Below are positions 43,487 to 52,792 of a stretch of 64,000 nt of DNA, piece after piece. The notes beneath the pieces are model-generated. The model worked only from the letters and a program-made list of their open reading frames with translations. It was not told where the DNA came from and did no database searches. Position 1 is the first letter of the stretch, and every line of letters begins with the position of its first letter. Source of the DNA: Epibacterium ulvae (lineage in GTDB: Bacteria; Pseudomonadota; Alphaproteobacteria; Rhodobacterales; Rhodobacteraceae); assembly GCF_900102795.1 (NCBI RefSeq), contig NZ_FMWG01000012.1, positions 1 through 64,000 of the forward strand, given 5' to 3'. The position numbers were made by a program, and so were the translations under genes.

Positions 43487-43670
43487 TGCGGTTCCGCATA
43501 ACTTGCTTGGTGTCATTTGTTGGCTAAGTGTTGGGGAGGGGACACTGACAAAGGTCGTCAACGTGCCACCAGATATCAAACCAGAAAGCTGCCTGTCAGT
43601 GGTTGCAACCGCAGTGTATCAGGAAGACCCAGTTGCCTTTGTGAAAGGCAGCCAGTGTCGAGATACCTAG
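43467..43670 (+). CDS. Small ORF overlapping SUKH-like gene
   Basis: A 67-codon frame from ATG 43467 overlaps the previous gene by 20 bases. The translation (MGGSLSDAVPHNLLGVICW, LTKVVNVPPDIKPESC) looks like natural protein. No good ribosome site; may be coupled to the preceding gene. Unrecognised. Confidence 0.35.
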   Translation: MGGSLSDAVPHNLLGVICWLSVGEGTLTKVVNVPPDIKPESCLSVVATAVYQEDPVAFVKGSQCRDT

Positions 43671-43698
43671 CTGCAAGATCTATGCAGGTCGAATGCGA

Positions 43699-45231
43699 TC
43701 AGATGAAAACGATGTCATCAACCAGCGCGTCGAGGTCAAAGACCCCAACCAGCACCAAGCGATCATTGTAGTCTGCACCCTGCGATACGCTTTGACCGAA
43801 TTCGAAAGCCACTCCATTTGCCTGCTCAACGGCGTAGGTTTCAACAAAGCGCTCAGCGTTGTAATTTTCAAAGTCGATTGCGCTGAACAACAGCTCGTCT
43901 TCGCCAAGACTGAAATCGGTGATGCGATCCCGATCATGACCAAATCCATAAAAGAACTGATCCAGCCCTTCGCCACCGGTCATCACATCGTTGCCAGCAC
44001 CGCTATCCAGATAGTCATCGCCTTTGCCGCCGCGTAAGGCGTCTCTTCCACGGCCGCCAAAAAGGTCATCTCTCCCTTGAGCGCCAAAAAGGTTATCGCG
44101 CCCGCCGCCGCCAAAAAGCTCATCACGGCCCCGACCACCAAAGAGGGTATCATTACCTCTGGCACCATACAGATTGTCTGCCCCCCGATGCCCCCACAGC
44201 ATATTATCAAGCGTATTGCCGATCACGATGTCACTGCCTGATCCCATGCGGGCATTTTCAAATGCGGATCCGCGGGCAATGGCTACATTCCCAGTGAGCC
44301 CCCCGACGTCAGAGAATGTTTCGGCTCTTAAGTTCAATACATCATCTGTCGTACTTGGGCGCAGGTCGATCAGATCTACCCCATCGTCATTGGCATCATC
44401 AAACAGCGTAAATGCGATCGGGCCTGCTTCCTGTGTGCTGTCGTCTTCGTCATCAATGCCGGCAAACAAGGTGGTAAAATGACGGGAGTAGGTGCCACCT
44501 TGCCCCCAAACGGTGTCTCCTGCAGTGATCGTAGAGGCACCGTAGAGGCTTTGAATGGCCAGAATGTCAGCCATCATCGGCCCAGTCGGCTCTGCAAAGC
44601 TGGCGTTTGTCGCATCCACCTGATCTTGTGGGATATACGACATAACAGACTGCTGATAGCTATCATTTGCAAATGTAACGGCGCCAGAGCTGCCATTATA
44701 ATTTCCTAGATGGCCAAGGCCCAGCGCGTGGCCAAATTCATGCACATAGGTTGAGAAGGTGAAGGAATCTAATGTGCTGCCAAAATCTGAAATCCATGTC
44801 TTGTCGACGTTGACAAAAACCTCTGTGATTTCCGTGCCAGTTCGATCCGTGGTGGTTTGTGCAAAAGCCCCGTCGAATTCATCATCTACTTGAATGTCGC
44901 CGCCAAATTGCACTTCGACAAACTGTATATCTGCAACGGTTTCCCAGGTCTCAAGCGCCCAGCGCGCCAGACGTTGACCCACATTGGTCAACTCGGTCAG
45001 ATTGACCGTGACCACATAATCTGTGTTCTCGCCCGGCGAGAAATCAAAGCTGCGCCCAGTGCCGCCAACATCCTCCCAAAACCCATCTGTCAGGTAGTCG
45101 GCCAACTCATCCAAGGTGCCTGTCGGGGGAACAACCACCTCTGTATCGTCGCTCGTTGGCGTGCCCCAGGGCAAGTTATGCGTGTGGCGGGCTGGGTCAA
45201 AATTCTGTGTCAGAATGCAGAGTTCACACAT
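43699..45231 (-). CDS. Serralysin-type M10 metalloprotease with RTX repeats
   Basis: A 510-residue protein. The zinc site HEFGHALGLGH lies near residue 165 and the Met-turn SVMSYIP follows, as in serralysins (M10B). Residues ~340-410 carry RTX repeats (GARGNDTLFGGRGRDELFGG) and the C-terminus ends DALVDDIVFI, a type I export tail. ATG 45231 opens MCELCILTQNFDPARHTH, a start I know from related roseobacter peptidases; a TTG two codons upstream is possible. Expected role: secreted protease. Confidence 0.9.
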   Translation of the reverse strand: MCELCILTQNFDPARHTHNLPWGTPTSDDTEVVVPPTGTLDELADYLTDGFWEDVGGTGRSFDFSPGENTDYVVTVNLTELTNVGQRLARWALETWETVADIQFVEVQFGGDIQVDDEFDGAFAQTTTDRTGTEITEVFVNVDKTWISDFGSTLDSFTFSTYVHEFGHALGLGHLGNYNGSSGAVTFANDSYQQSVMSYIPQDQVDATNASFAEPTGPMMADILAIQSLYGASTITAGDTVWGQGGTYSRHFTTLFAGIDDEDDSTQEAGPIAFTLFDDANDDGVDLIDLRPSTTDDVLNLRAETFSDVGGLTGNVAIARGSAFENARMGSGSDIVIGNTLDNMLWGHRGADNLYGARGNDTLFGGRGRDELFGGGGRDNLFGAQGRDDLFGGRGRDALRGGKGDDYLDSGAGNDVMTGGEGLDQFFYGFGHDRDRITDFSLGEDELLFSAIDFENYNAERFVETYAVEQANGVAFEFGQSVSQGADYNDRLVLVGVFDLDALVDDIVFI

Positions 45232-45448
45232 GAACAAACGTCTTTCATTAAAAGCTCTCAGCCCCGGTCACGAGGAAGAGCTCCGATATCAGGGCTTTGA
45301 AACAAGTATGATGTGTAAATGTGCGAGAATTAAGGCCTTAAAATTACATTAATGGCCAACTGTGTCAGAAAAAGGTCTTTTTGAATTTCTGGTTTAGGTT
45401 GTGTTCTTGAGTGGACGTAACGCAGATGTAGGTGTCGCAAACCCTAGT

Positions 45449-45471
45449 GTGGGCGACGACGCGCCGCCCAC
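45449..45471 (-). terminator. Hairpin after RTX gene
   Basis: GTGGGCG (45449-45455) pairs with CGCCCAC (45465-45471) just past the stop of the minus-strand RTX gene. No T run. Confidence 0.5.
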
Positions 45472-45484
45472 CCTTTAGGAGGGA

Positions 45485-46498
45485 TTAAAAAATGAAATCA
45501 CCTGCATCCAGATCATCAAGCTGGACATTGCGCAATGTGATGGTGTTGCCATTCAGCGCATCGATGACAACATCATTGCCGACCTGTTCAATGTGATTGC
45601 GGCTCAGGTCGTTAAAGTTCCGGATGGTGCCGACAGCCGACAGATCAATGTCTTCGCCATCTTGGTTTGCATTAAAGTCTCGGACCACATCTGACCCAAA
45701 TCTGCCACGAAAGACAAAGGTATCAAGGCCTCTGCCGCCCACCAAAAGGTCGTTGCCCGCGCCGCCATTCAAAACATCGCGCCCGGCACCGCCAATCACG
45801 GCATCGTTGCCGTTTCCGCCGGCCAAAGTATCATTGCCGCCGCCCCCAAGCAGGCGATCACGGCCCGCGCCGCCGTTCAGTTCGTCGCGCCCGGTATTAC
45901 CGACCAAGCGATCGCGCCCTAAACCCCCAAAGAGAACGTCGTCGCCGCCAAACCCAATCAAACGGTCATTGCCACGACCGCCGTTAAAGCGATCTTCAAA
46001 ACCGGTGCCTTGGAACAGATCATTTTGTGTGGTTTCTACGTCTTGAAGGGAGGAGTATCGGATATCGATCCCATCTGAAAACGCACCGTCTGGAATCGAG
46101 AAACTGCTGATTGACGCACCGATCTGTTCAAAAGCCGCCGGAGAGCTGGGCACCGGGATTTCTGCACCATCCAGCACGATTGTGTATTCGTGTTCGACGC
46201 TGCCTTGCAAGAAAGACAGGATAAGAACTGTTGAGGTGCCAAAATCGGTTTCGATTTCCGAGATGAGCGCAAAAATGTTGTTGGGGTCTAGTCTTGCACT
46301 ACTGCTGAAATTCAGACTGGAAAAACTGTCGACGTCGAATTGAATTTGAGAAATGCCGTTAAAGCTCTCTAGCGTGCTGTATGAGAAACTGTTTTGCCGC
46401 CCCTGTGTGACGGCTGAGACAGAACCGGATGTAACATCAATGATATCACCGAAATCATCATAGCGGGCAAAAATGGCATCAACGGTATATGTGGTCAT
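45485..46498 (-). CDS. RTX calcium-binding protein
   Basis: A 337-residue protein from ATG 46498 with GAGGG upstream. Residues 1-160 form an unrecognised beta-rich region; residues ~165-260 are RTX repeats (GGRGNDRLIGFGGDDVLFGG); the C-terminus LDDLDAGDFIF is nearly the same tail type as in the 1440-residue RTX protein. It is probably exported by a type I system. It lies upstream of the metalloprotease on the same strand but with its own hairpin. Confidence 0.85.
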   Translation of the reverse strand: MTTYTVDAIFARYDDFGDIIDVTSGSVSAVTQGRQNSFSYSTLESFNGISQIQFDVDSFSSLNFSSSARLDPNNIFALISEIETDFGTSTVLILSFLQGSVEHEYTIVLDGAEIPVPSSPAAFEQIGASISSFSIPDGAFSDGIDIRYSSLQDVETTQNDLFQGTGFEDRFNGGRGNDRLIGFGGDDVLFGGLGRDRLVGNTGRDELNGGAGRDRLLGGGGNDTLAGGNGNDAVIGGAGRDVLNGGAGNDLLVGGRGLDTFVFRGRFGSDVVRDFNANQDGEDIDLSAVGTIRNFNDLSRNHIEQVGNDVVIDALNGNTITLRNVQLDDLDAGDFIF

Positions 46499-46864
46499 CT
46501 GTTCGAACCCTCAAATTAATTAACAAGTCTTAACGCGGTCGCTCAGATTGTGGTTAACAGCGTTTAATGGCTCTGCCAATCCGTTACTTTAAGTTGTGTT
46601 TTAACAATAGGCTGATTGCTGCGCACATCGACCGACAAACCGATGGATTAAATCAGAATTTGTTGGCCGCGTGGTATATTGTTGCACGGTTTGCGGCACC
46701 TTGAATGCCGTTTTAGTGCTTTGTGTGGGCGCGCGGCGCATCACTTCGTATGCCGTGTATGTCATGGGCCTCGGAGCAGCTGCAGGGGCAGCGCACGCTG
46801 AGGTAGGCGCTGCGAAAGGTTGCGCTTTTATGGTGCCTTTTGAGATAGAAAAAGGAACCTCCAA
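46499..46864. other. Divergent intergenic region
   Basis: About 365 bp between the RTX gene and the gene transfer agent spike genes. The first half is AT-rich and likely contains the RTX promoter. Frames in the second half are GC-rich shadows without ribosome sites. No gene is called. Confidence 0.45.
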
Positions 46865-47128
46865 ATGCCTCAGATCGATCCATTCTCCGACCGCACGCGC
46901 AGTTTTGATAGCCCTTGCACACGTCATTTTCCCATCACGCCGCAAGATGACGTAGATCTCGCAATTCGGCCCCGTGTGCTGAAGGCGCTCTCTGAAGGAA
47001 CCGTTTCTATTCGCGATGCGGCGGGCACTGTGCTGTCTTATCCGGTCACCACGGGCGAGCTTTTGCAATTTTCCGCCGTTGGGGTCGAGGCCACAGGCAC
47101 CACAGCAACTGTTGTGGGCTGGCTTTGA
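46865..47128 (+). CDS. ghsA: Gene transfer agent head spike base protein
   Basis: An 87-residue protein matching the RCAP_rcc01079 family: it begins MPQIDPFSDRTRSFDSPC, continues with ITPQDDVDLAIRPR and closes GVEATGTTATVVGWL. In Rhodobacter this protein forms the base of head spikes that help the particle bind recipient capsule. TGA overlaps the next ATG by one base. As in Rhodobacter, these spike genes lie away from the main gene transfer agent cluster, which is not in this window. Confidence 0.7.
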   Translation: MPQIDPFSDRTRSFDSPCTRHFPITPQDDVDLAIRPRVLKALSEGTVSIRDAAGTVLSYPVTTGELLQFSAVGVEATGTTATVVGWL

Positions 47129-47979
47129 TGGTGAGCCTTGGTTTCGGCGTTGGTGTCACCAGTGTTGCTGCACAACGGGTGCGGGGGTTTTCGCCGCGCA
47201 CCTTGTTTTCCAGCGGCGAACAGGGGGCCTTTTTTGATTTCAAAGCCGGTCAAATGTTTCAGGATCTGGCAGCACAGATACCTGTTGTAAGGGCAGGGGA
47301 TCGGGTTGCGCTTGCGCTGTCTCAGTCGCATGGTCCGCTCTCTGATCCTGTGCAGGACAGCCTTGGCCCCGAACTCTCAACACGCACATATGGCACCTTG
47401 GCGGCCGGAGCATCTGTTGCTCTGGCAGAGCCTGCGCGCACCGGCGCGATCTATCGGCTAACTTATCGGATTTCGGCATCCGATTACACAGGTGATCTTT
47501 TCTTACGTCCGGCCGGTGGGCCTTTTGCCTATCAGGTCTTGGATAAAACACCGGGATTGCATAGCTATTTCGTCGCGGCCAAAGATACTCAGACGGGCTA
47601 TATGAATTTGGGGGGCGCAAATCCCGCAGGATCCATCACCTTTGATGACATCTCTCTCCGTGCGGTTTATGCGGGGCATGCGGTGCAAAGTGGCGGATCT
47701 GCGCAGCAACCCATTTGGCAAGATCCGCCATCACATCTGGTCTTTGATCAGGTGGATGATGCGCTCACCACTGTTCTTCCTGATCTGGGCAGCAACGCAA
47801 CCGAATTTTGGGCTGATGAGACAGGCGTGACACTGCAGCCGGGGCAGACCATCGCCGCTGGCCTGCGGGTCTTGCCTGCGCCCGCGCAGCTTTTTGCCTA
47901 TGGGGTGATCAACCGCCCCCTGACTGGGCCAGAGGTCGCGGCAGTGACAGATTGGCTGCAAAAGCTTTCGAGGCCTTAA
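47128..47979 (+). CDS. ghsB: Gene transfer agent head spike fibre-like protein
   Basis: A 283-residue beta-rich protein coupled to the spike base gene. Residues ~60-180 contain a carbohydrate-binding-like region (SLGPELSTRTYGTLAAGAS, YRLTYRISASDYTGDLFL, SITFDDISLRAVY) and a C-terminal DEVDD-like part (HLVFDQVDDALTTVLP). By position and pairing it should be the fibre GhsB (rcc01080 type). Assignment rests mostly on gene order. Confidence 0.6.
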   Translation: MVSLGFGVGVTSVAAQRVRGFSPRTLFSSGEQGAFFDFKAGQMFQDLAAQIPVVRAGDRVALALSQSHGPLSDPVQDSLGPELSTRTYGTLAAGASVALAEPARTGAIYRLTYRISASDYTGDLFLRPAGGPFAYQVLDKTPGLHSYFVAAKDTQTGYMNLGGANPAGSITFDDISLRAVYAGHAVQSGGSAQQPIWQDPPSHLVFDQVDDALTTVLPDLGSNATEFWADETGVTLQPGQTIAAGLRVLPAPAQLFAYGVINRPLTGPEVAAVTDWLQKLSRP

Positions 47980-48007
47980 CACACAGGTGGTTCATATCGC
48001 ATAAGCA

Positions 48008-48964
48008 CTAGGAGCGCTCGGGCCAGATCACGCGAAATCCTTGATGGGGGGTCGCGCTGTCCGGAGAGTTCCCGGATCGTGCGGCAATACGATATCTGTA
48101 GCAATAAGACTTATGACACAGGTATGAGCCACCTTTGGACAGCTTATAGCCCTTCATCGTCGAAAGCCGCGCGCGCACGTCTTTTTTTAGGGATTTGACC
48201 TGATAGGGATCTGCTGTCCACTCCCAGACATTGCCAACAAGGTTGTATAAACCATAGCCATTTGGCGCATAGGATTTTGCAGGGGCAGTGGCCAGGTAGC
48301 CGTCTGCGCCGGTGTTGTGGTGTGGAAAATCACCCTGCCAGATATTGCAGGGCAAATGCGTGCCGTCATCCGGTTCTTCGTCTCCCCACGGATACCGCAC
48401 CTCTCCCAACCCGCCACGCGCGGCATGTTCCCATTCGGCTTCGCTAGGCAAGCGGCCACCAACCCAGTCACAATAAGCGCGCGCATCATTCCACGACAGC
48501 TGCACTGCAGGGTGATCCGGCTGCCAGGCCGTTTTTGCGGTATCTGGCCCGTTGATGTCACGCCAGTTTGCGCCATCGACCCTGCGCCACCACTCCGCGT
48601 TTAAGATACCTTGTGTTGGGCCAACCTCGGGCGGCACATTCTGCCAGAACACAAAAGACCAACCAATCCGCTCTGCTTCGGTGATATAACCAGTTGCCTC
48701 TACAAAGGCCTGGAATTCTGCGTTGGTGACGGTTGTCGCTGTCATGCGGAAAGGTTTGATCCGGGATTTTCGTAAAGGCGCTTCCCCGTCTCCGGGAATG
48801 ATTTCTTTGCGACACCCAACAAGGGCCGTGCCACCGGGGATTGCGCAGGCCTGTGCCCGCAGGCGCGCTGCCACATCTGCGTTTCTTGCGATCGGGACAG
48901 GGGGGAGATCTGGTCCGCTGCGCGCCGGGGTGCAACAGCTTGATTTAGCGATCGTATCAGACAT
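48008..48964 (-). CDS. Formylglycine-generating enzyme family protein
   Basis: A ~318-residue SUMF1/FGE protein. The C-terminal signature GGSYLCHKSYCYRYR contains both active Cys (283 and 288) needed for copper-dependent oxidation of a sulfatase Cys to formylglycine; earlier come TVTNAEFQAFVEATGY, LPSEAEWEHAARGG and VGNVWEWTADPY. ATG 48964 (MSDTIAKSSCCTPARSG) agrees with relatives; a longer frame starts at 49039. No sulfatase gene is in the window. Confidence 0.88.
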   Translation of the reverse strand: MSDTIAKSSCCTPARSGPDLPPVPIARNADVAARLRAQACAIPGGTALVGCRKEIIPGDGEAPLRKSRIKPFRMTATTVTNAEFQAFVEATGYITEAERIGWSFVFWQNVPPEVGPTQGILNAEWWRRVDGANWRDINGPDTAKTAWQPDHPAVQLSWNDARAYCDWVGGRLPSEAEWEHAARGGLGEVRYPWGDEEPDDGTHLPCNIWQGDFPHHNTGADGYLATAPAKSYAPNGYGLYNLVGNVWEWTADPYQVKSLKKDVRARLSTMKGYKLSKGGSYLCHKSYCYRYRIAARSGNSPDSATPHQGFRVIWPERS

Positions 48965-49299
48965 AAAATATACCGATCTTGTGGTTCGTCTTTGCGCTGT
49001 TGCACGGTCTTGGGGCACGATTTTACGTGCGAGAGGCATCTAGCGCCTATATGATTATTTAACGCAACAAGAGAGCAGAATATTAATCAATCTCTTGCGA
49101 ACTGCGATATAGGACTTAAAGCAGAGCCTGCGCCTAAGGTCAAAGCGGGCGCCTGTCAGTCATTAAAGATGTGACTATCGGATATCTTGCATCTTCAGAC
49201 TGTCTTGTATACTAACGCATACAACCCCATCTCGGGGTCTTCAGATCAGTCTGAGCCCCGCTGCTCACTCTTTACCACAGCTTACTCTTCGGGATAGCC

Positions 49300-52092
49300 A
49301 TGAGCCTCTATACAGATTACTTAGCAGAGATCGAAACTCGCAAAACCCAAGGTTTGAACCCAAAGCCCATCGATGATGGTGCGCTGACGCAGGAACTTGT
49401 TGATCAGATCAAAGATCAGGGCAACGCGTACCGTGCGGACTCACTGAATTTTTTCATCTACAACACCTTGCCCGGTACAACCAGTGCAGCAGGCGTTAAG
49501 GCAGCATTCCTGAAAGAAATCGTTCTGGGTGTCGCACAGGTTGAAGAAATCTCGGTTGAATTTGCCTTTGAACTTTTGTCGCACATGAAAGGTGGCCCTT
49601 CTATCGAAGTGCTGCTGGATCTGGCGCTGGGGGATGATGCTGCAATTGCTGCTCAGGCTGCAGATGTTCTGAAGACGCAGGTTTTCCTTTATGACGCGGA
49701 TACAGATCGTCTGAAAGCCGCTTATGAGGCAGGCAGCGCAGTTGCGAAGGGTATTCTGGAAAGCTACGCCAAGGCGGAATTCTACACCAAGCTGCCCGAG
49801 CTGGAAGAAGAAATCGAAGTCGTCACCTATATCGCTGGTGAAGGGGATATCTCAACCGATCTGCTGTCTCCCGGCAATCAGGCGCACTCGCGCTCTGATC
49901 GTGAATTGCACGGCAAATGCATGATTTCTGAGGCGGCGCAGCAAGAGATCGAAGCGCTGAAATTGAAGCACCCCGGCGCCCGGATCATGCTGATCGCAGA
50001 AAAAGGCACCATGGGCGTGGGCTCCTCGCGGATGTCTGGTGTGAACAATGTTGCACTTTGGACTGGTAAAAAAGCCTCTCCTTATGTGCCTTTCGTCAAC
50101 ATCGCGCCTGTGGTTGCGGGTACCAACGGCATCTCTCCGATCTTCCAAACCACAGTTGGCGTGACTGGCGGTATCGGTCTGGACCTGAAAAACTGGGTTA
50201 AAAAGACGGATGAAGACGGCAAGGTTATTCTGAACAATGATGGCAATCCGGTGCTGGAACAGAAGTTCTCTGTTGAGACTGGCACTGTGATGAAAATCAA
50301 CAGCAAGACCAAAAAACTGTTGAACGCAGATGGCAGCGAAGAGCTGGCGGATATCGCTTCTGCCTTCACCCCGCAAAAGACCGAATTTATGGTTGCTGGT
50401 GGGTCATACGCGATTGTCTTTGGTAAAAAGCTGCAGACATTTGCGGCTGAAACTCTGGGTGTTGAGATGCCACGCGTCTTTGCTCCATCGAAAGAGATTT
50501 CAAACGAAGGCCAAGGCCTGACCGCGGTTGAAAAGATCTTTAACCGCAATGCTGTTGGCACCACGCCGGGTGCAACTTTGCACGCAGGCTCTGACGTGCG
50601 CGTCAAAGTCAACATTGTTGGTTCACAGGACACCACTGGCTTGATGACCAGCCAAGAGCTGGAAGCCATGGCTGCAACTGTGATCTCTCCTGTCGTGGAT
50701 GGTGCTTATCAGTCTGGCTGTCACACCGCGTCTGTTTGGGACAAAAAGGCACAGGCCAATATCCCTAAGCTGATGAAGTTCATGAACAACTTCGGCTTGA
50801 TCACCGCGCGTGATCCCGAAGGCAGCTATCACTCCATGACCGACGTGATCCACAAGGTGCTGAACGACATCACCGTGGATGATTGGGATGTGATCATCGG
50901 TGGCGACAGCCACACCCGTATGTCCAAAGGCGTTGCCTTTGGTGCGGACTCTGGCACCGTGGCGCTGGCTTTGGCGACTGGCGAAGCCACCATGCCCATT
51001 CCTGAATCTGTCAAAGTGACCTTTAAAGGCACTATGGCGGATCACATGGATTTCCGCGATGTGGTGCACGCAACCCAGTTGCAGATGCTTGATCAGCATG
51101 GCGATAACGTCTTCCAGGGCCGTGTGATCGAAGTTCACATTGGCACGCTTCTTGCTGACCAGGCCTTTACCTTCACCGACTGGACCGCAGAGATGAAGGC
51201 CAAAGCTTCGATCTGTATCTCCAACGATGAAACCCTGATCGGCTCGCTGGAACTGGCGAAATCGCGTATTGCGATCATGATCGAAAAGGGCATGGACAAC
51301 GAAGGCAAGGTTCTGCAGGGCCTGATCGACAAAGCAGATGCGCGCATTGCTGAGATCCAGTCAGGTGACAAGCCCGCGCTGACAGCTGACGACAATGCAA
51401 AATACTTTGCCGAGGTTGTCGTTGATCTGGACAAAATCGTTGAACCCATGATCGCTGACCCTGACGTGAACAACGCAGATGTCTCAAAGCGTTATACCCA
51501 CGATACCATTCGCCCTGTGTCTTACTATGGCGGCGATAAAAAGGTTGATCTGGGCTTTGTCGGCTCCTGCATGGTGCACAAGGGCGATATGAAGATCGTT
51601 GCACAGATGCTTAAAAATCTGGAAGCAGATCAGGGCAAGGTCGAATTCAAGGCCCCTCTGGTGGTTGCAGCGCCAACCTACAACATCATTGATGAGCTGA
51701 AGGAAGAGGGCGATTGGGATATCCTGCAGCGCTATTCTGGCTTTGAATTTGATGATCTCTTCCCGAAATCACAGGCCCGCACCGAGTATGAGAACATTCT
51801 CTATCTTGAACGCCCCGGCTGTAACCTCTGCATGGGCAACCAGGAAAAAGCGGCAAAAGGGGACACTGTTCTGGCCACCTCAACCCGCCTGTTCCAGGGC
51901 CGCGTTGTGGAAGATACCGCCGAGAAGAAAGGTGAATCCTTGCTGGCCTCCACACCTGTTGTGGTGCTCTCCGCCATTCTGGGTCGCACGCCCACCGTTG
52001 CGGAATACACCAAAGCAGTTGATGGGATTGACCTAACCAAATTTGCACCCCCTTTGCAGGTGCCTTCAACCACCAAATCAGCGCATTTCTAA
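49300..52092 (+). CDS. acnB: Aconitate hydratase B
   Basis: A 930-residue AcnB-type aconitase, converting citrate to isocitrate in the citrate cycle and possibly 2-methylisocitrate. An N-terminal HEAT-like region precedes the swivelling and core domains. The Fe-S cluster Cys are seen in VGSCMVHKGDMK and ERPGCNLCMGNQEK, and the active-site region in GDSHTRMSKG. It is longer than E. coli AcnB (865). ATG 49300 follows GGGAT. A perfect terminator follows. Confidence 0.95.
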   Translation: MSLYTDYLAEIETRKTQGLNPKPIDDGALTQELVDQIKDQGNAYRADSLNFFIYNTLPGTTSAAGVKAAFLKEIVLGVAQVEEISVEFAFELLSHMKGGPSIEVLLDLALGDDAAIAAQAADVLKTQVFLYDADTDRLKAAYEAGSAVAKGILESYAKAEFYTKLPELEEEIEVVTYIAGEGDISTDLLSPGNQAHSRSDRELHGKCMISEAAQQEIEALKLKHPGARIMLIAEKGTMGVGSSRMSGVNNVALWTGKKASPYVPFVNIAPVVAGTNGISPIFQTTVGVTGGIGLDLKNWVKKTDEDGKVILNNDGNPVLEQKFSVETGTVMKINSKTKKLLNADGSEELADIASAFTPQKTEFMVAGGSYAIVFGKKLQTFAAETLGVEMPRVFAPSKEISNEGQGLTAVEKIFNRNAVGTTPGATLHAGSDVRVKVNIVGSQDTTGLMTSQELEAMAATVISPVVDGAYQSGCHTASVWDKKAQANIPKLMKFMNNFGLITARDPEGSYHSMTDVIHKVLNDITVDDWDVIIGGDSHTRMSKGVAFGADSGTVALALATGEATMPIPESVKVTFKGTMADHMDFRDVVHATQLQMLDQHGDNVFQGRVIEVHIGTLLADQAFTFTDWTAEMKAKASICISNDETLIGSLELAKSRIAIMIEKGMDNEGKVLQGLIDKADARIAEIQSGDKPALTADDNAKYFAEVVVDLDKIVEPMIADPDVNNADVSKRYTHDTIRPVSYYGGDKKVDLGFVGSCMVHKGDMKIVAQMLKNLEADQGKVEFKAPLVVAAPTYNIIDELKEEGDWDILQRYSGFEFDDLFPKSQARTEYENILYLERPGCNLCMGNQEKAAKGDTVLATSTRLFQGRVVEDTAEKKGESLLASTPVVVLSAILGRTPTVAEYTKAVDGIDLTKFAPPLQVPSTTKSAHF

Positions 52093-52118
52093 AACGCGCT
52101 GCATTTGGGAAAATGAAA

Positions 52119-52146
52119 AGCCCGCTGCCAGAAATGGCAGCGGGCT
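52119..52146. terminator. Bidirectional terminator after acnB
   Basis: A perfect 12-bp stem (52119-52130 with 52135-52146) and GAAA loop, with CTTTT on the plus side and AAAA upstream giving T on the minus side. It serves acnB and the convergent small gene. Confidence 0.92.
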
Positions 52147-52179
52147 CTTTTGTGTATATCTGCTGTGAAGACGTCAAGA

Positions 52180-52338
52180 TCAGCGCGGATTGAACTCTGG
52201 CGTGATCATCCAGTTTGGAACCGTTTCGCTGATTGCTTCATTGCGGGCTACCGGCGCATCAAAACTAAAGCCACGTAGCAAACGAAAGAGCATCCGACGG
52301 CGCAGGCCGAGCTCCTCAAGCGCCAATGATTTTGACAT
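52180..52338 (-). CDS. 52-residue conserved-type small protein
   Basis: ATG 52338 follows AAGGAGAAAAGAT. The protein reads MSKSLALEELGLRRRMLFRL then LRGFSFDAPVARNEAISE and ends PNWMITPEFNPR. It is basic in the middle and has no membrane segment. The strong ribosome site and clean ends support a real gene; function unknown. Confidence 0.65.
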   Translation of the reverse strand: MSKSLALEELGLRRRMLFRLLRGFSFDAPVARNEAISETVPNWMITPEFNPR

Positions 52339-52792
52339 ATCTTTTCTCCTTAACTCACCCCAGCGCGCAGTTCAGCCAGTGCGCGTAGGTCAGGGGTAGG
52401 CAGGGAAAATGGCAGAAATGTGCCCGTTAGGCCGTCAAGTATTTAAGGTTTTCTTAAAATAGATGGGCGTGATGCAACAACGATGAACTCTGGGGTGGTG
52501 AATTTATTCTGTTTATTATTGCACATTAATATTGGCAAAAAAGCGCGAGGTAACAAACAGCTATCAAACATGTGATTTTGACCGCGCGCTATGTGTGGCA
52601 AATTACACAAAGACGCAGCTCGAATTTTCGAATTTGGAACATGGTTCTGAAAATTAGAGAAAAATTCAAGACTCTGTCCCTAACTCGATCACAACCGATT
52701 TCAAGTCTGCAGAAGCATATCTTGCCTAGGTTATTTTATCGAAGAAGGCGCAGCTTCGCGCGTGACCGTACAGAAAACAGGAGGTCTCTGAT
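52339..52792. other. Regulatory region upstream of porin
   Basis: About 450 AT-rich bases between the small minus-strand gene and the porin. It contains TGTGGCAAATTACACA (about 52600), a CRP/FNR-like dyad, and is probably a long leader or multi-promoter region. No gene seen. Confidence 0.4.
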
